Source of the DNA: Acetobacter orleanensis
GTDB lineage: Bacteria > Pseudomonadota > Alphaproteobacteria > Acetobacterales > Acetobacteraceae
Length of the DNA: 64,000 nt
Direction of reading: 5' to 3'
Assembly (NCBI RefSeq): GCF_001581005.1
Contig: NZ_LHZV01000065.1
Span: forward strand, 62,001 to 126,000
In this document: positions 35,934 to 43,587 of the stretch, in pieces
How positions within the stretch are numbered: position 1 is the first letter of the stretch
Layout: every line of letters begins with the position of its first letter
Notes under the pieces: model-generated
The model's input: only the letters and a program-made list of their open reading frames with translations
Database searches by the model: none
What the model was told of the DNA's origin: nothing
Made by a program: the position numbers and the translations under genes

Positions 35934-36841
35934 AATGTTATCCTCATGCCGTCATAGGCAACATCCCAGCCTGCATCTTCCGCCTGCTTGCGTTCGGCTG
36001 AGTCGGCCAACAGAATGGGGTTGGAATTATTGATGTGGATCAGGACTTTACGCCCCACATTCAGCGGGCGGAAGGCGGCAATGGTGCCATCGGGTTCGTC
36101 CGCAATGGACATATGGCCCATCCGGCGGCCTGTCTTGGCACCCAGTCCGGCCCGGACCATTTCATCATCCGTCCAGAGTGTGCCGTCAAAAAACACCACA
36201 TCCGCGCCGTTCAGGCGTTCCCGTAGGGTGTCCGTCATCATGGCGCAGCCGGGAATGAACAGCGCGCGATGCTGGCCGTCCGTGATCTCCAGCCCGATGG
36301 TTTCCCCGTTAGTCATGATTTCAGCAGGGTTTTCGCCGCGCTCCGCATAAAGCGGCACTTTGCCGGGCACGGAAAACGGTGTGACGCGCAGATTGCCCGG
36401 CATGAGGGAAAGCGGCTGGTCCAGCGTCATGGTATGGCGCGGTACCAATGTGCGGTCCAGCGCATCAAAAATCGGGTTGGCATCTAACTGGGCCAGAACA
36501 GGTGCGGTGGCATACAGCCCATAGGCCTGCCGTTCCCGCATGGTTAGCAGGCCGGTAATGGCGTCAATTTCGCCACTTGTCAGCACCACGCCGGCAATGG
36601 GAGTGGAGCGCAGACCTGTTTTGGGGTGCAGCGCCGGAGTCTGGTTGATCTGTGTGCGGAGATCAGGCGAGGCGTTGAGGATGAACCAGTGTTCACCATC
36701 TCCGCTTACGGCAAGCGAAGCCTGTGTGCGGGCCGGAGCGTTGGGGTCTCCAGAGCGGGCGCGCTGGCAGCCCGGAGCATTGGAGTTCCACTGAGGAAAG
36801 CCGCCACCTGCGGCAGCGCCTAGAACGAGAAGATCAAGCAT
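35930..36841 (-). CDS. pqqB: PQQ biosynthesis protein PqqB
   Basis: Metallo-beta-lactamase-fold protein; PqqB hydroxylates the Glu-Tyr intermediate. The protein starts MLDLLVLGAAAGGGFPQWNS, the family's fixed N-terminus, so I use the ATG at 36841 even though the frame is open for 14 more codons. Other blocks are VLTSGEIDAITGLLTMRERQ and VVFFDGTLWTDDEMV. It is preceded by a hairpin with a T-run that separates it from pqqA. Confidence 0.96.
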   Translation of the reverse strand: MLDLLVLGAAAGGGFPQWNSNAPGCQRARSGDPNAPARTQASLAVSGDGEHWFILNASPDLRTQINQTPALHPKTGLRSTPIAGVVLTSGEIDAITGLLTMRERQAYGLYATAPVLAQLDANPIFDALDRTLVPRHTMTLDQPLSLMPGNLRVTPFSVPGKVPLYAERGENPAEIMTNGETIGLEITDGQHRALFIPGCAMMTDTLRERLNGADVVFFDGTLWTDDEMVRAGLGAKTGRRMGHMSIADEPDGTIAAFRPLNVGRKVLIHINNSNPILLADSAERKQAEDAGWDVAYDGMRITL

Positions 36842-36854
36842 ACGCGGCTTTTTA

Positions 36855-36902
36855 GAAAATAAATGCCGCCAGAGTAACCCCATGCGGGCCGCACTGGCGG
36901 CA
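36855..36902 (-). terminator. Attenuator-type hairpin between pqqA and pqqB
   Basis: Minus-strand inverted repeat TGCCGCCAG / CTGGCGGCA with a 21-base loop, followed by TTTATTTTC. It lies in the 81-base gap after pqqA. Partial termination here would give more pqqA than pqqBCDE message, as known for other pqq operons. Confidence 0.75.
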
Positions 36903-36922
36903 GAAAAGCTTATTGCTAAGTC

Positions 36923-37003
36923 TTATTTCTTCTGGCCGCAAACGTAGCTGTTGATTTCGGCGCCAAGCGGGATTTCGGTAATTTTCGGTGTTGTCCAAGC
37001 CAT
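36923..37003 (-). CDS. pqqA: PQQ precursor peptide PqqA
   Basis: A 26-residue ribosomal precursor of PQQ, MAWTTPKITEIPLGAEINSY followed by VCGQKK. Glu16 and Tyr20 (E-I-N-S-Y) are the residues that become the cofactor. The ATG has GGAGAG seven bases upstream. It starts the operon pqqABCDE, which supplies the cofactor of the periplasmic alcohol and glucose dehydrogenases of acetic acid bacteria. No pqqF-like peptidase is in the neighbourhood. Confidence 0.96.
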   Translation of the reverse strand: MAWTTPKITEIPLGAEINSYVCGQKK

Positions 37004-37335
37004 GGGAACTCTCCGTATTCATAAGATTATGCGTCATGCGGTCTCTCGCTTCTGGCAAGAGCCGGAAAGAGGATAACCGCGCTGCACGAGTGTGAGCAAA
37101 AGCAGGATACGCGCAACCCTGAGTGTGGGAATGTGGGGTCTTTTTCATGTTTTTCACGGGAGTGTGAACACATCCCTTTTTGACCAGCGAGGACTCAGAA
37201 CGACCGCTCTACCGGGTAATGGATGTCCTGTGTGAACGCCATGATTTGCTATTTCCGCCGCAGAGCTTCTAAAAACGGCCCGGCGTGATGTGCCGTTAGG
37301 TGGTGCTGTCGGGCAGGGGGAAAGCGTGAGGGCTG
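37004..37335. promoter_or_regulatory. Divergent control region pqqA / flippase gene, with GAGTGTG repeats
   Basis: 332 bases without a gene. It holds three copies of GAGTGTG (37088-37094, 37121-37127, 37160-37166), all in one orientation, with a related CTGTGTGAAC at 37229. They lie 85 to 163 bases before the pqqA start and could be operator or activator sites. The rightmost part has a GAGGG element for the flippase gene. No clear -35/-10 pair is placed. Confidence 0.5.
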
Positions 37336-38661
37336 ATGAATAGCCAGATCAAGGCGTTGTTCGGGCGGGTGTTTAAGAACACGAGCTATCTGCTGAGTGG
37401 CAGAGGGGCCATGGCAGTGCTTGCGCTGGCCAGCACTGCCTTAGCTGTTCGGACTCTGGGGTTGGAAGATTACGGCATTCTGCTGCTGATGAGTTCGTTC
37501 GTCATGTCCTGCGCGGTCGCAACACGCTTTCAGGCTTGGCAACCTTTGCTGCAATATGGCCTGTCTCTCTACAAAGCGGCTGATAAAAGGCCTTTTCAAA
37601 CCCTTTTTCGCCATTGTGCCCTGCTGGATGCGCTTGGCGCGGTCATGGGGTTGGCCGTTGCATTTTTCTCCAGTCTCTGGCTGGAGCATCTTTCGGGCTG
37701 GGCAGCAGCCTACGGCCATATTCCACTATGGTACATGACGGTTATCCTGTTCATGAACACGGGGTGCGCCATGGGTATTCTGCGGCTGGCCAACCGATAT
37801 GAACTTGCTGTTCTGGCAGATACTGCGGGGTCCGCCGTCAAGTTTGCAGGGTGTGTTGCCGGTTTTTTTCTGCACTGGACTTTGCTGGATTTCCTGATGG
37901 TCTGGTACTGCTCCACCGCCGTGGCGTTTGTGTTGGATTACGGGCTGGCCGTGGGGGTTATGGCGCGCACGGATAAGCTGAAGGGCTTTCGGGTGGTCAA
38001 TGTACCGTGGCTCAGCCCAATCAAGGGCATTTGGCGGTTTACGTTCTCCACCAGTCTGGATCAGGCTCTGGGGCGCCTTGGCTCCCGTCTGACGGTGCTG
38101 ATTGTAGGCGCGGTGCTTGGTCCAGAAAGTGCGGCCATTTACAACGTGACATGGCAGATTTCAGACGGCATGGCCCGTCCAGCCCAGATGCTCACCCCAG
38201 CCCTGTATCCGGAGCTTGTGGCGCTACGGGACAAGCGGGACTGGGCGTCTATCCGTCAGGTGACCAATCGTATTTTGCAGGCGTTGGCCATTTTCTCTGC
38301 TGTGGTGCTGGTGGTGGCAACCTTTGTGGGGCCGTGGCTCCTGCATCTGCTGCTGACAGTTCCGTGGACAGGCACCCGTACCCTGCTTTTGCTGATGACC
38401 GTTACTGCCATTCTCGACTTGTGGGATGTACCGCTAGAACCGCTTCTGGTGTCTCTGAACAAGGCGCATCAGATTCTCATCGGGCGTATGGTGACAATGT
38501 GCTTCTCCCTCCCTCTGTTGTACGTGCTGGCGCGGTCATGGGGCATGACCGGCGCAGGGCTTGCTACCCTGCTGAGTGAGTTGGCCATTCTTCTCACACG
38601 CCTTGGTCCCTACCTTATTATGAATCGGAACAAGTCCTTTGGGGGCAAGCCGGAGGTCTGA
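37336..38661 (+). CDS. Polysaccharide (O-antigen/teichoic acid type) flippase, Wzx/MOP-like
   Basis: A 441-residue integral membrane protein with about 12 hydrophobic helices. The start is typical of the polysaccharide transporter branch of the MOP superfamily: KNTSYLLSGRGAMAVLALAS followed by VRTLGLEDYGILLLMSSFV. Another block is FTFSTSLDQALGRLGSRLTV with YNVTWQISDGMARPAQMLTP. Wzx-like flippases move lipid-linked sugar units across the inner membrane. It heads a group with an ELM1-like protein and a GT2 glycosyltransferase, which suggests surface polysaccharide synthesis. Confidence 0.85.
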   Translation: MNSQIKALFGRVFKNTSYLLSGRGAMAVLALASTALAVRTLGLEDYGILLLMSSFVMSCAVATRFQAWQPLLQYGLSLYKAADKRPFQTLFRHCALLDALGAVMGLAVAFFSSLWLEHLSGWAAAYGHIPLWYMTVILFMNTGCAMGILRLANRYELAVLADTAGSAVKFAGCVAGFFLHWTLLDFLMVWYCSTAVAFVLDYGLAVGVMARTDKLKGFRVVNVPWLSPIKGIWRFTFSTSLDQALGRLGSRLTVLIVGAVLGPESAAIYNVTWQISDGMARPAQMLTPALYPELVALRDKRDWASIRQVTNRILQALAIFSAVVLVVATFVGPWLLHLLLTVPWTGTRTLLLLMTVTAILDLWDVPLEPLLVSLNKAHQILIGRMVTMCFSLPLLYVLARSWGMTGAGLATLLSELAILLTRLGPYLIMNRNKSFGGKPEV

Positions 38662-38692
38662 GCGTAGAAACCCAGAGTGGGAGGAGAGGACC

Positions 38693-39721
38693 TTGAGCCA
38701 GTCAGCATTGTCCGCACCTGTCTGGATTCTGGATACAGGCCGCCCCGGAGAGCGCGCACAGTGCCAGACACTGGCGCAGGCTCTGGGATTACCGTTCAGG
38801 CATGTGCCGCTCGGTCCGGAGTTTGCGCCGCCTGCGCAGTGGCCAGAAACAACCGGGCTGCGTCTTATCCTGTCTTTTGGGAATGCTGTGCAGGCCGCCT
38901 GTGCTCTTCGGGAAGCCTGTGCACTCAGGCCGTTGCTGGTGCATATCGGGCGACCAAGCCATGTTCCCGCGAAAGACCTCGATCTGATTATCGCCCTGCC
39001 GCAGGATGATTACCCTGCGGGGCCGAATGTGTTGAAGGTCAGTTGGCCGTTTAATGGTGCGTCCCTTGTGCCAGACGCGGACCAGATGCAGGGGCAGATG
39101 CAGGCGGGAACCATTGTTATGTATGGCGGGCCGTCCCGACAGTTCGGCATGGGGCTTACGGAAACAGAGCGGTTGTTACGCTTTGCCCATGCATTGGCCG
39201 AAGCCAATCAGGAGACCCTGCATCTTATTACCAGCCCCCGCACGACGCCCGAGGCTGTCGGGTGGTTGCGGGAACTGGCAGCAGCCTGCGGCGCTATGCT
39301 GCATCTTTTCAGACCGAATGATGACCTGTTCAAAATCTTTCTGCACACAGGCAGCCGGTTTGTGGTGACAGCGGATAGTGCGTCCATGTTGGCCGAAGCC
39401 TGGCGCAGCCGAGCTCCTGTCTGGCTTTTCCCATTGCCGCAACGCCAGACGCTGATGTCCCGATTGCAGGAAGGGGCGGATGCGGTAGGACTCCGGCCCC
39501 TCCGCTACCGGCTTATCCGGCGTGGTGTTTTAGGGAGTGGTGCTAGCTTCATGCGTTGGCACCGGGCATTGCTTCGCTCTGGGAAAATCCGCTGTGCGGG
39601 ACGTAATCTGACAGCGGAGGATTTACGCTGGAGCCCGATGCAGCATCAGCCCGACACAGACCTGATCCAATGCCAGCACCGTATTCTGGCGCTTCTTCAG
39701 GCACTTCCCGGCTTTACTTGA
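38693..39721 (+). CDS. Mitochondrial-fission-ELM1-like protein, GT-B-like fold
   Basis: A 342-residue member of the ELM1/DUF1022 group, bacterial proteins of glycosyltransferase-like fold. Seen: WILDTGRPGERAQCQTLAQA near the N-terminus, GGPSRQFGM, and the C-terminal VVTADSASMLAEAW typical of the nucleotide-sugar site. I place the start at the TTG at 38693 because GGAGGAGAGGACC stands directly before it; the upstream in-frame part is Arg/Glu-rich and overlaps the flippase end. Likely co-transcribed with the flippase 31 bases upstream. Substrate unknown. Confidence 0.8.
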   Translation: MSQSALSAPVWILDTGRPGERAQCQTLAQALGLPFRHVPLGPEFAPPAQWPETTGLRLILSFGNAVQAACALREACALRPLLVHIGRPSHVPAKDLDLIIALPQDDYPAGPNVLKVSWPFNGASLVPDADQMQGQMQAGTIVMYGGPSRQFGMGLTETERLLRFAHALAEANQETLHLITSPRTTPEAVGWLRELAAACGAMLHLFRPNDDLFKIFLHTGSRFVVTADSASMLAEAWRSRAPVWLFPLPQRQTLMSRLQEGADAVGLRPLRYRLIRRGVLGSGASFMRWHRALLRSGKIRCAGRNLTAEDLRWSPMQHQPDTDLIQCQHRILALLQALPGFT

Positions 39722-39820
39722 AAAAATGTCGGAAAGTTAATCAGGAATACCGTCGCGTTTACAGGCGTGAGGCTTAATCTGCCAGCAAGGACACTCTCGT
39801 TGCTGGTGGACTCATCTCCG

Positions 39821-40870
39821 ATGGAAAAAATAATGACCTCATCAGACGCTCTGACAGAACAGGCCATTCTGGACGGCACGTGTGCTGTTGTTGTGACGTA
39901 TGGTCATCGCCTTGCGTTTGTTGAGCAGGTTTTGCACGCAGCGTTTCAGGCGGCTGCCGGGCATGTCATTCTGGTGGATAACGGGACAGAGCAGGGTGTT
40001 GCATCCAGCCTGAAAAGCTGTGCTGCCGCATGGGGGGCTGACCGGGTCACCTCTATTCGGCTGGAGCATAACGGAGGGTCCGCCGCAGGGTTTGCCGCAG
40101 GCATTGCCGCTGCGGCACAAAGAGCACAAACCCGGCATATCTGGACACTGGATGATGACACGGTTGCTTTGCCGGACGCCCTGAAGGCTCTGGCTCGCAC
40201 ATGGCAGCTTATGGGGGCAAATCCGTCCAACTGTCTGGCAAGCTTTCGGCAGGATAAGCGCACCTACGTCAAGCTGGTGAACAAGAATAAACCCAACGCC
40301 ATTCAACCAAATTCCTTTTTTGGTTTTTCTGCTCAGGCACCGTTTCAGAAAAAAAATGTCGCCGTCTGGCAAAAGGATGGGCTTGAGTGCCGCAGTATGG
40401 AAATGGGCGCTTATGGCGGCTTATGGTTCCATAAAGACTGGGTGCAGCGTATCGGCTTGCCGGATCAGCGCTTTTTTCTTTATTTTGATGATTACAACTA
40501 CACATTACGTATCACCCATCAGGGTGGCGCACTCTGGATGTGCCGGAACAGTGTGCTGACAGATCTAGAACAATCGTGGACGCAGACGTCTTCCTGCCTG
40601 CACCCGTGGTTGCAAGAGCAGGAGGGAATGCGTCGCCCCTATTTCGCTTTGCGGAATCGCGTAGTGATTGAACAAAACAGCATTGACTGTCAGCCAGTTT
40701 ACTATCTGAATATGGTTCTGTTCTTGATTGTTAAAGTGCTGTGCCGTACACCGGGCAGCCTTGTCTGTCACGCTTTGCACCCACTCAGGATGATGCGCCG
40801 CTGGCGTGTGCTATTGGGTGCTATTCAGGATGGTCTTTCTGGAAATTTTGAGAACAAAATTCTAAAATAA
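39821..40870 (+). CDS. Glycosyltransferase family 2
   Basis: A 349-residue GT-A fold glycosyltransferase. Early strand CAVVVTYGHR, nucleotide-sugar motifs VILVDNGTEQG and IRLEHNGGSAAGFAAGI, the metal-binding LDDDT, then the acceptor region MEMGAYGGLWFHKDWVQRIG with LYFDDYNYTLRI. The segment YFALRNRVVIEQNS resembles the rhamnosyl/galactofuranosyl-transferase branch. A start at the ATG at 39833, with GGA before it, is an alternative. Third gene of the surface polysaccharide group. Confidence 0.86.
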   Translation: MEKIMTSSDALTEQAILDGTCAVVVTYGHRLAFVEQVLHAAFQAAAGHVILVDNGTEQGVASSLKSCAAAWGADRVTSIRLEHNGGSAAGFAAGIAAAAQRAQTRHIWTLDDDTVALPDALKALARTWQLMGANPSNCLASFRQDKRTYVKLVNKNKPNAIQPNSFFGFSAQAPFQKKNVAVWQKDGLECRSMEMGAYGGLWFHKDWVQRIGLPDQRFFLYFDDYNYTLRITHQGGALWMCRNSVLTDLEQSWTQTSSCLHPWLQEQEGMRRPYFALRNRVVIEQNSIDCQPVYYLNMVLFLIVKVLCRTPGSLVCHALHPLRMMRRWRVLLGAIQDGLSGNFENKILK

Positions 40871-40880
40871 TAAGAGCCAC

Positions 40881-40915
40881 TAAAAAAACGGCATGCCAGT
40901 AAAAGCATGCCGTTT
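40881..40915 (-). terminator. Terminator between GT2 gene and mop
   Basis: Perfect 11-bp stem AAACGGCATGC / GCATGCCGTTT with an 7-base loop. On the minus strand it runs into TTTTTTT, a strong terminator for mop; on the plus strand it may also stop the glycosyltransferase message. Confidence 0.88.
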
Positions 40916-40941
40916 AGAAACGTCAAAAAACGTTTTGGCTG

Positions 40942-41151
40942 TTATTCAACGCCAATCATAACGTCTGACGCCTTTACAAGAGCAGTCGCCTGCTGGCCGA
41001 TTTTTAGGCCCAGATCAGCCACGGCTTCATTCGTGATGGAGGCCATCATTACAACGCCACCGGGTAGTTCCAGACTGATATGAGACGTGGTCGCGCCCGG
41101 CTGAATGGCAACAATTTTACCGGCAATCTGGTTGCGTGCACTAATTTTCAT
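40942..41151 (-). CDS. Molybdenum-pterin/molybdate-binding Mop (TOBE) protein
   Basis: A 69-residue single TOBE/Mop domain (molbindin): MKISARNQIAGKIVAIQPGA, then TTSHISLELPGGVVMMASIT, then KIGQQATALVKASDVMIGVE. Such proteins form hexamers that store or buffer molybdate in the cytoplasm for molybdoenzymes. GAGGGAACTC precedes the ATG. It is the last chromosomal gene before the prophage. Confidence 0.93.
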   Translation of the reverse strand: MKISARNQIAGKIVAIQPGATTSHISLELPGGVVMMASITNEAVADLGLKIGQQATALVKASDVMIGVE

Positions 41152-41508
41152 CGGAGAGTTCCCTCAGGTTTTTTACGTCTGGCGAGCATAGCCGCTTATT
41201 TGTTTCCCTGCGAGGTACTGCCGGAGTATGGCAGGTCCTCCAGCCGAGAAAACGAAGATGGAGAGTGTAAATTTATCGAGCGAAGTTTACTCTTCCCGTG
41301 AGCATTATTTAATGAAAACAAGGAGTTAAAAAGGCAGGTGGTGGAGCTAAGGGAAGCAGAACAATCTATAGATATCATATAGTTAAAGAGTAAACTGACA
41401 TAAAATCCAGATATTATATATCAATGACTTATAGATAAATTGTAAACTCATCCGAGCTTGTTGATGGACACGGGTGGCCTGCATATAATAGGCCACCCGC
41501 AAGAAAAT
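41152..41508. other. AT-rich prophage boundary region, candidate attachment site
   Basis: 357 bases without a gene and much richer in A+T than both sides, especially 41260-41460. The 10-base word AGAGTAAACT occurs inverted (41284-41293 on the minus strand, 41387-41396 on the plus strand), with variants AGAGTGTAAA (41262) and TGTAAACTCA (41441); CTATAGATATCATATAG is a near-palindrome. Such repeated words next to a junction are typical of integrase arm sites. The core att sequence cannot be defined because the other end is outside the window. Confidence 0.45.
41471..41499 (-). terminator. Probable terminator of the prophage late operon
   Basis: 10-bp stem CGGGTGGCCT / AGGCCACCCG with a 9-base loop, ten bases after the last late gene. 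There is no long T-run on the minus strand, so it may be a weak or bidirectional stop. Confidence 0.55.
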
Positions 41509-41697
41509 TTATCCCGCCTGCACTTTAGCGTTGGCGGCATCCAGCGCAGCCTGAGCTACCTGCCATTCTTCCGCCGTGGGGGCGCGGCCCTCTTTAATGG
41601 GGGCCAGCAGGCTCTTGATGTCAGACATGATGCTCGGCGCTGCCTCTGCAAGCTGCTCGATGGCGGAGATGGCGATGGTGATGTATTCGGGATTCAT
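41509..41697 (-). CDS. Small prophage protein (62 aa)
   Basis: A 62-residue helical protein, MNPEYITIAISAIEQLAEAA onwards, ending AALDAANAKVQAG. The ATG at 41697 has GGAAAA seven bases upstream; the frame is open four codons further to a TTG. It resembles short phage proteins found near lysis or tail genes, but no function can be given. Last gene of the leftward late operon. Confidence 0.6.
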   Translation of the reverse strand: MNPEYITIAISAIEQLAEAAPSIMSDIKSLLAPIKEGRAPTAEEWQVAQAALDAANAKVQAG

Positions 41698-41763
41698 GGC
41701 GTTTTCCAAAAAAAAGAAAGAGGAAGGGGGGCGGTATTAGTGACACCCCTTGGAACTGGCTGG

Positions 41764-42120
41764 TTAGTGGGCCGGGACGAGCTTCTGCGCGGCCTGAAAA
41801 GCTGCCTGCGCAGCCTCAATCTCAGCCTCAATCAGCGGATCACCCGCCTCAGCAGCGGTCTGGAGCGGCTTGATCTTGTCATGCGCGACTTGAAATGCGG
41901 CTTTGATCTTGCCAACCGCAGCAGGATCTGCCGCCGGGTTGCGCTCATAGGCAACAGCGAGATCCGCCGTGGCATCGTAAGACTTGCCCAGAGCATAGAC
42001 CGTCTGCTGGCGCTGGACTGCTGCCGAGACATTGGCATCGCTTTTGCAGGCAGCCACGCTGACGCAGGACAGGAGCAGCACACCAGCCAGTGCGCCGCGA
42101 TAGGTGGATTTCAGTTTCAT
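41764..42120 (-). CDS. Small prophage lipoprotein
   Basis: A 118-residue lipoprotein: signal peptide MKLKSTYRGALAGVLLLSCV and lipobox V-A-A-C with Cys25, then an Ala/Gln-rich helical domain. Located right after the endolysin and holin genes, it could be the outer-membrane part of a spanin system, but it is longer and more helical than Rz1-type spanins, so this is a guess. A hairpin plus T-run stands before its RBS. Confidence 0.65.
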   Translation of the reverse strand: MKLKSTYRGALAGVLLLSCVSVAACKSDANVSAAVQRQQTVYALGKSYDATADLAVAYERNPAADPAAVGKIKAAFQVAHDKIKPLQTAAEAGDPLIEAEIEAAQAAFQAAQKLVPAH

Positions 42121-42136
42121 TTTGCGGTTTTCCCAT

Positions 42137-42160
42137 AAAAAAGCCGCCTCAGAGGGCGGC
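42137..42160 (-). terminator. Hairpin/T-run leader before the lipoprotein gene
   Basis: Minus-strand stem GCCGCC / GGCGGC with a 6-base loop followed by TTTTTT, then ATGGGAAAA as RBS region. One of six such elements in the prophage. Confidence 0.75.
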
Positions 42161-42206
42161 GTGAAAAAGGGTCGGAATAATAGTCCGCCCCTTACGAGCT
42201 GGCAGG

Positions 42207-42584
42207 TCAGGCGGGCTTGCTGGTGGAGGATGCCTGCGCAGTGATGACAGAGGCAGCGGTTGCCAGCAGCGCGCCACCCGGCACGGTATCGGCAATGATC
42301 TGCGTTGCGGCCGGACCAATGTCCCGGTGCGTGCTGAGGGCATGGACCACCTTGAGCAGATCATCACGCTCACCAGCAATCCGGTTGAGGATGGCGGACT
42401 GTGCGGAGCCAGTCTTGCCGCTATTATCACTCGCCAGCAGCGGCAGGCAGGTGCCCAGTAAAGCAACAGCCGCGGCATCCGGCAGAACATGGAACCACGA
42501 GGCAATGCCCGTGCCAATGATGATACCGCCAGCAATCAGCGTGGTGGGCTGGCGCAGGTAAGTGGAGATTTTGGAGAGGGTCAT
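42207..42584 (-). CDS. Putative phage holin
   Basis: A 125-residue protein with two hydrophobic segments near the N-terminus (about 16-33 and 36-50, TLIAGGIIIGTGIASWF and AAAVALLGTCLPLLA), a charged middle, and a weaker hydrophobic stretch near 102-115. Its ATG overlaps the endolysin stop by four bases. Membrane segments, small size and position fit a holin; the family is not recognised. Confidence 0.6.
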   Translation of the reverse strand: MTLSKISTYLRQPTTLIAGGIIIGTGIASWFHVLPDAAAVALLGTCLPLLASDNSGKTGSAQSAILNRIAGERDDLLKVVHALSTHRDIGPAATQIIADTVPGGALLATAASVITAQASSTSKPA

Positions 42585-43147
42585 ACGTTTGCTTTCACGC
42601 GGGCCAGCTCATTGCGGTTGAGTTGGTCTGCGGTGGTGGTCGGGGGAATGGATGGTGAGGGGGTGGCAGCAGGCACATGGCCGGACGTGGCTCCGGTGTA
42701 GATCAGCCACTCTGCATGCCTGCGGGCCGTCAGGCCGGGCAGGGTGATCAGGTGGCCGTCCTTATGGGCGTGATTCCACAGCAGGAGCTGCTCACCGGCT
42801 GCAAGATCCTGCCCGCTATTGAGCAGACGGAGCAGGGTAGACCCGGCAATGGCGGATGTGCCTAGATTAAACTGCCAGTCCAGCAGCGCGCCCTCCTTAT
42901 TGGGGGTGAGCGCCACATGCACGAGCTGCCGCAGTTTGTAGCGCAGGCCTGCCAGCGTGAGCATGAGCAATGCCTCTGCCTGTACCGCCGTTATGGCAGG
43001 CGTGAGGCGCGTCACGGCGGACCCGTTGGCCAGGCAGCGGTTGCCGTAGCCAATGGTCCAGTAACCCGCCGGACAAATGTAGGGCTTGAGGCGCAGGCCC
43101 TCGCACTCGCGGGCGAGACCCGCCGCGATGAAGATAGAGTCATTCAT
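42581..43147 (-). CDS. Phage endolysin, GH24 lysozyme (R21-type)
   Basis: A 188-residue muramidase. The catalytic layout E-8x-C-5x-T is seen as Glu16, Cys25 and Thr31 in ECEGLRLKPYICPAGYWTIG; Cys in place of Asp is usual in R21/P1 Lyz-like enzymes. There is no signal-anchor helix at the N-terminus, so release should need the holin. Start at the ATG at 43147, with GGAAT before it. A hairpin plus T-run precedes the gene. The C-terminal ~40 residues are Thr/Pro-rich and variable. Confidence 0.9.
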   Translation of the reverse strand: MNDSIFIAAGLARECEGLRLKPYICPAGYWTIGYGNRCLANGSAVTRLTPAITAVQAEALLMLTLAGLRYKLRQLVHVALTPNKEGALLDWQFNLGTSAIAGSTLLRLLNSGQDLAAGEQLLLWNHAHKDGHLITLPGLTARRHAEWLIYTGATSGHVPAATPSPSIPPTTTADQLNRNELARVKANV

Positions 43148-43163
43148 TGGGGATTCCGGATAC

Positions 43164-43189
43164 AAAAAAAGGCCGCGTCATGCGCGGCC
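43164..43189 (-). terminator. Hairpin/T-run leader before the endolysin gene
   Basis: Stem GGCCGCG / CGCGGCC, loop TCATG, followed on the minus strand by seven T and the endolysin RBS. Confidence 0.8.
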
Positions 43190-43327
43190 GTGGGTGGACG
43201 ATTTTACAAGAGGTCCGGAAGAATTAGTCCACCGGACCACAAAAGCCCCGGAAATCCGCCATTATGGCTGGACTAGTTTCCGAAAGAGCTTTTGCAGTCC
43301 GGTTGACAGGATGCGGCTCTGTGGTTG

Positions 43328-43543
43328 TCAGTGCCCCAGACTATGCAGGGCCGTCACAATCCCGCTACCAAGTGCGCTTCCCAGAATGGTCAGGCTCCCA
43401 TTGACGACGGCCCGTGTCGTGCTGAGCCGTTTGACCAGCGCAGTCAGGTCAGAAATCCCCTTCCGCACCCCGTCAAACTGCCCGTCAACATCGGCCTGAT
43501 AGGCGAGAAATTCCGGTCGGGTGATCGTGTTAGAGTCAGACAT
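43328..43543 (-). CDS. XhlA/holin-associated type small membrane protein
   Basis: A 71-residue protein: MSDSNTITRPEFLAYQADVD, a coiled-coil middle (GVRKGISDLTALVKRLSTTR), and one C-terminal membrane helix (VVNGSLTILGSALGSGIVTA). This layout is that of XhlA/hemolysin-type lysis accessory proteins. Start at the ATG at 43543, with AAGGA upstream. Preceded by a hairpin plus T-run, followed by endolysin and holin. Confidence 0.6.
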   Translation of the reverse strand: MSDSNTITRPEFLAYQADVDGQFDGVRKGISDLTALVKRLSTTRAVVNGSLTILGSALGSGIVTALHSLGH

Positions 43544-43563
43544 GCTCTTCTGTCCTTCAGGCA

Positions 43564-43587
43564 TAAAAAAAGCGGCTCAGAGCCGCT
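43564..43587 (-). terminator. Hairpin/T-run leader before the XhlA-like gene
   Basis: Stem AGCGGCT / AGCCGCT with loop CAG, followed on the minus strand by seven T. It overlaps the last codons of the tail gene upstream. Confidence 0.78.
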
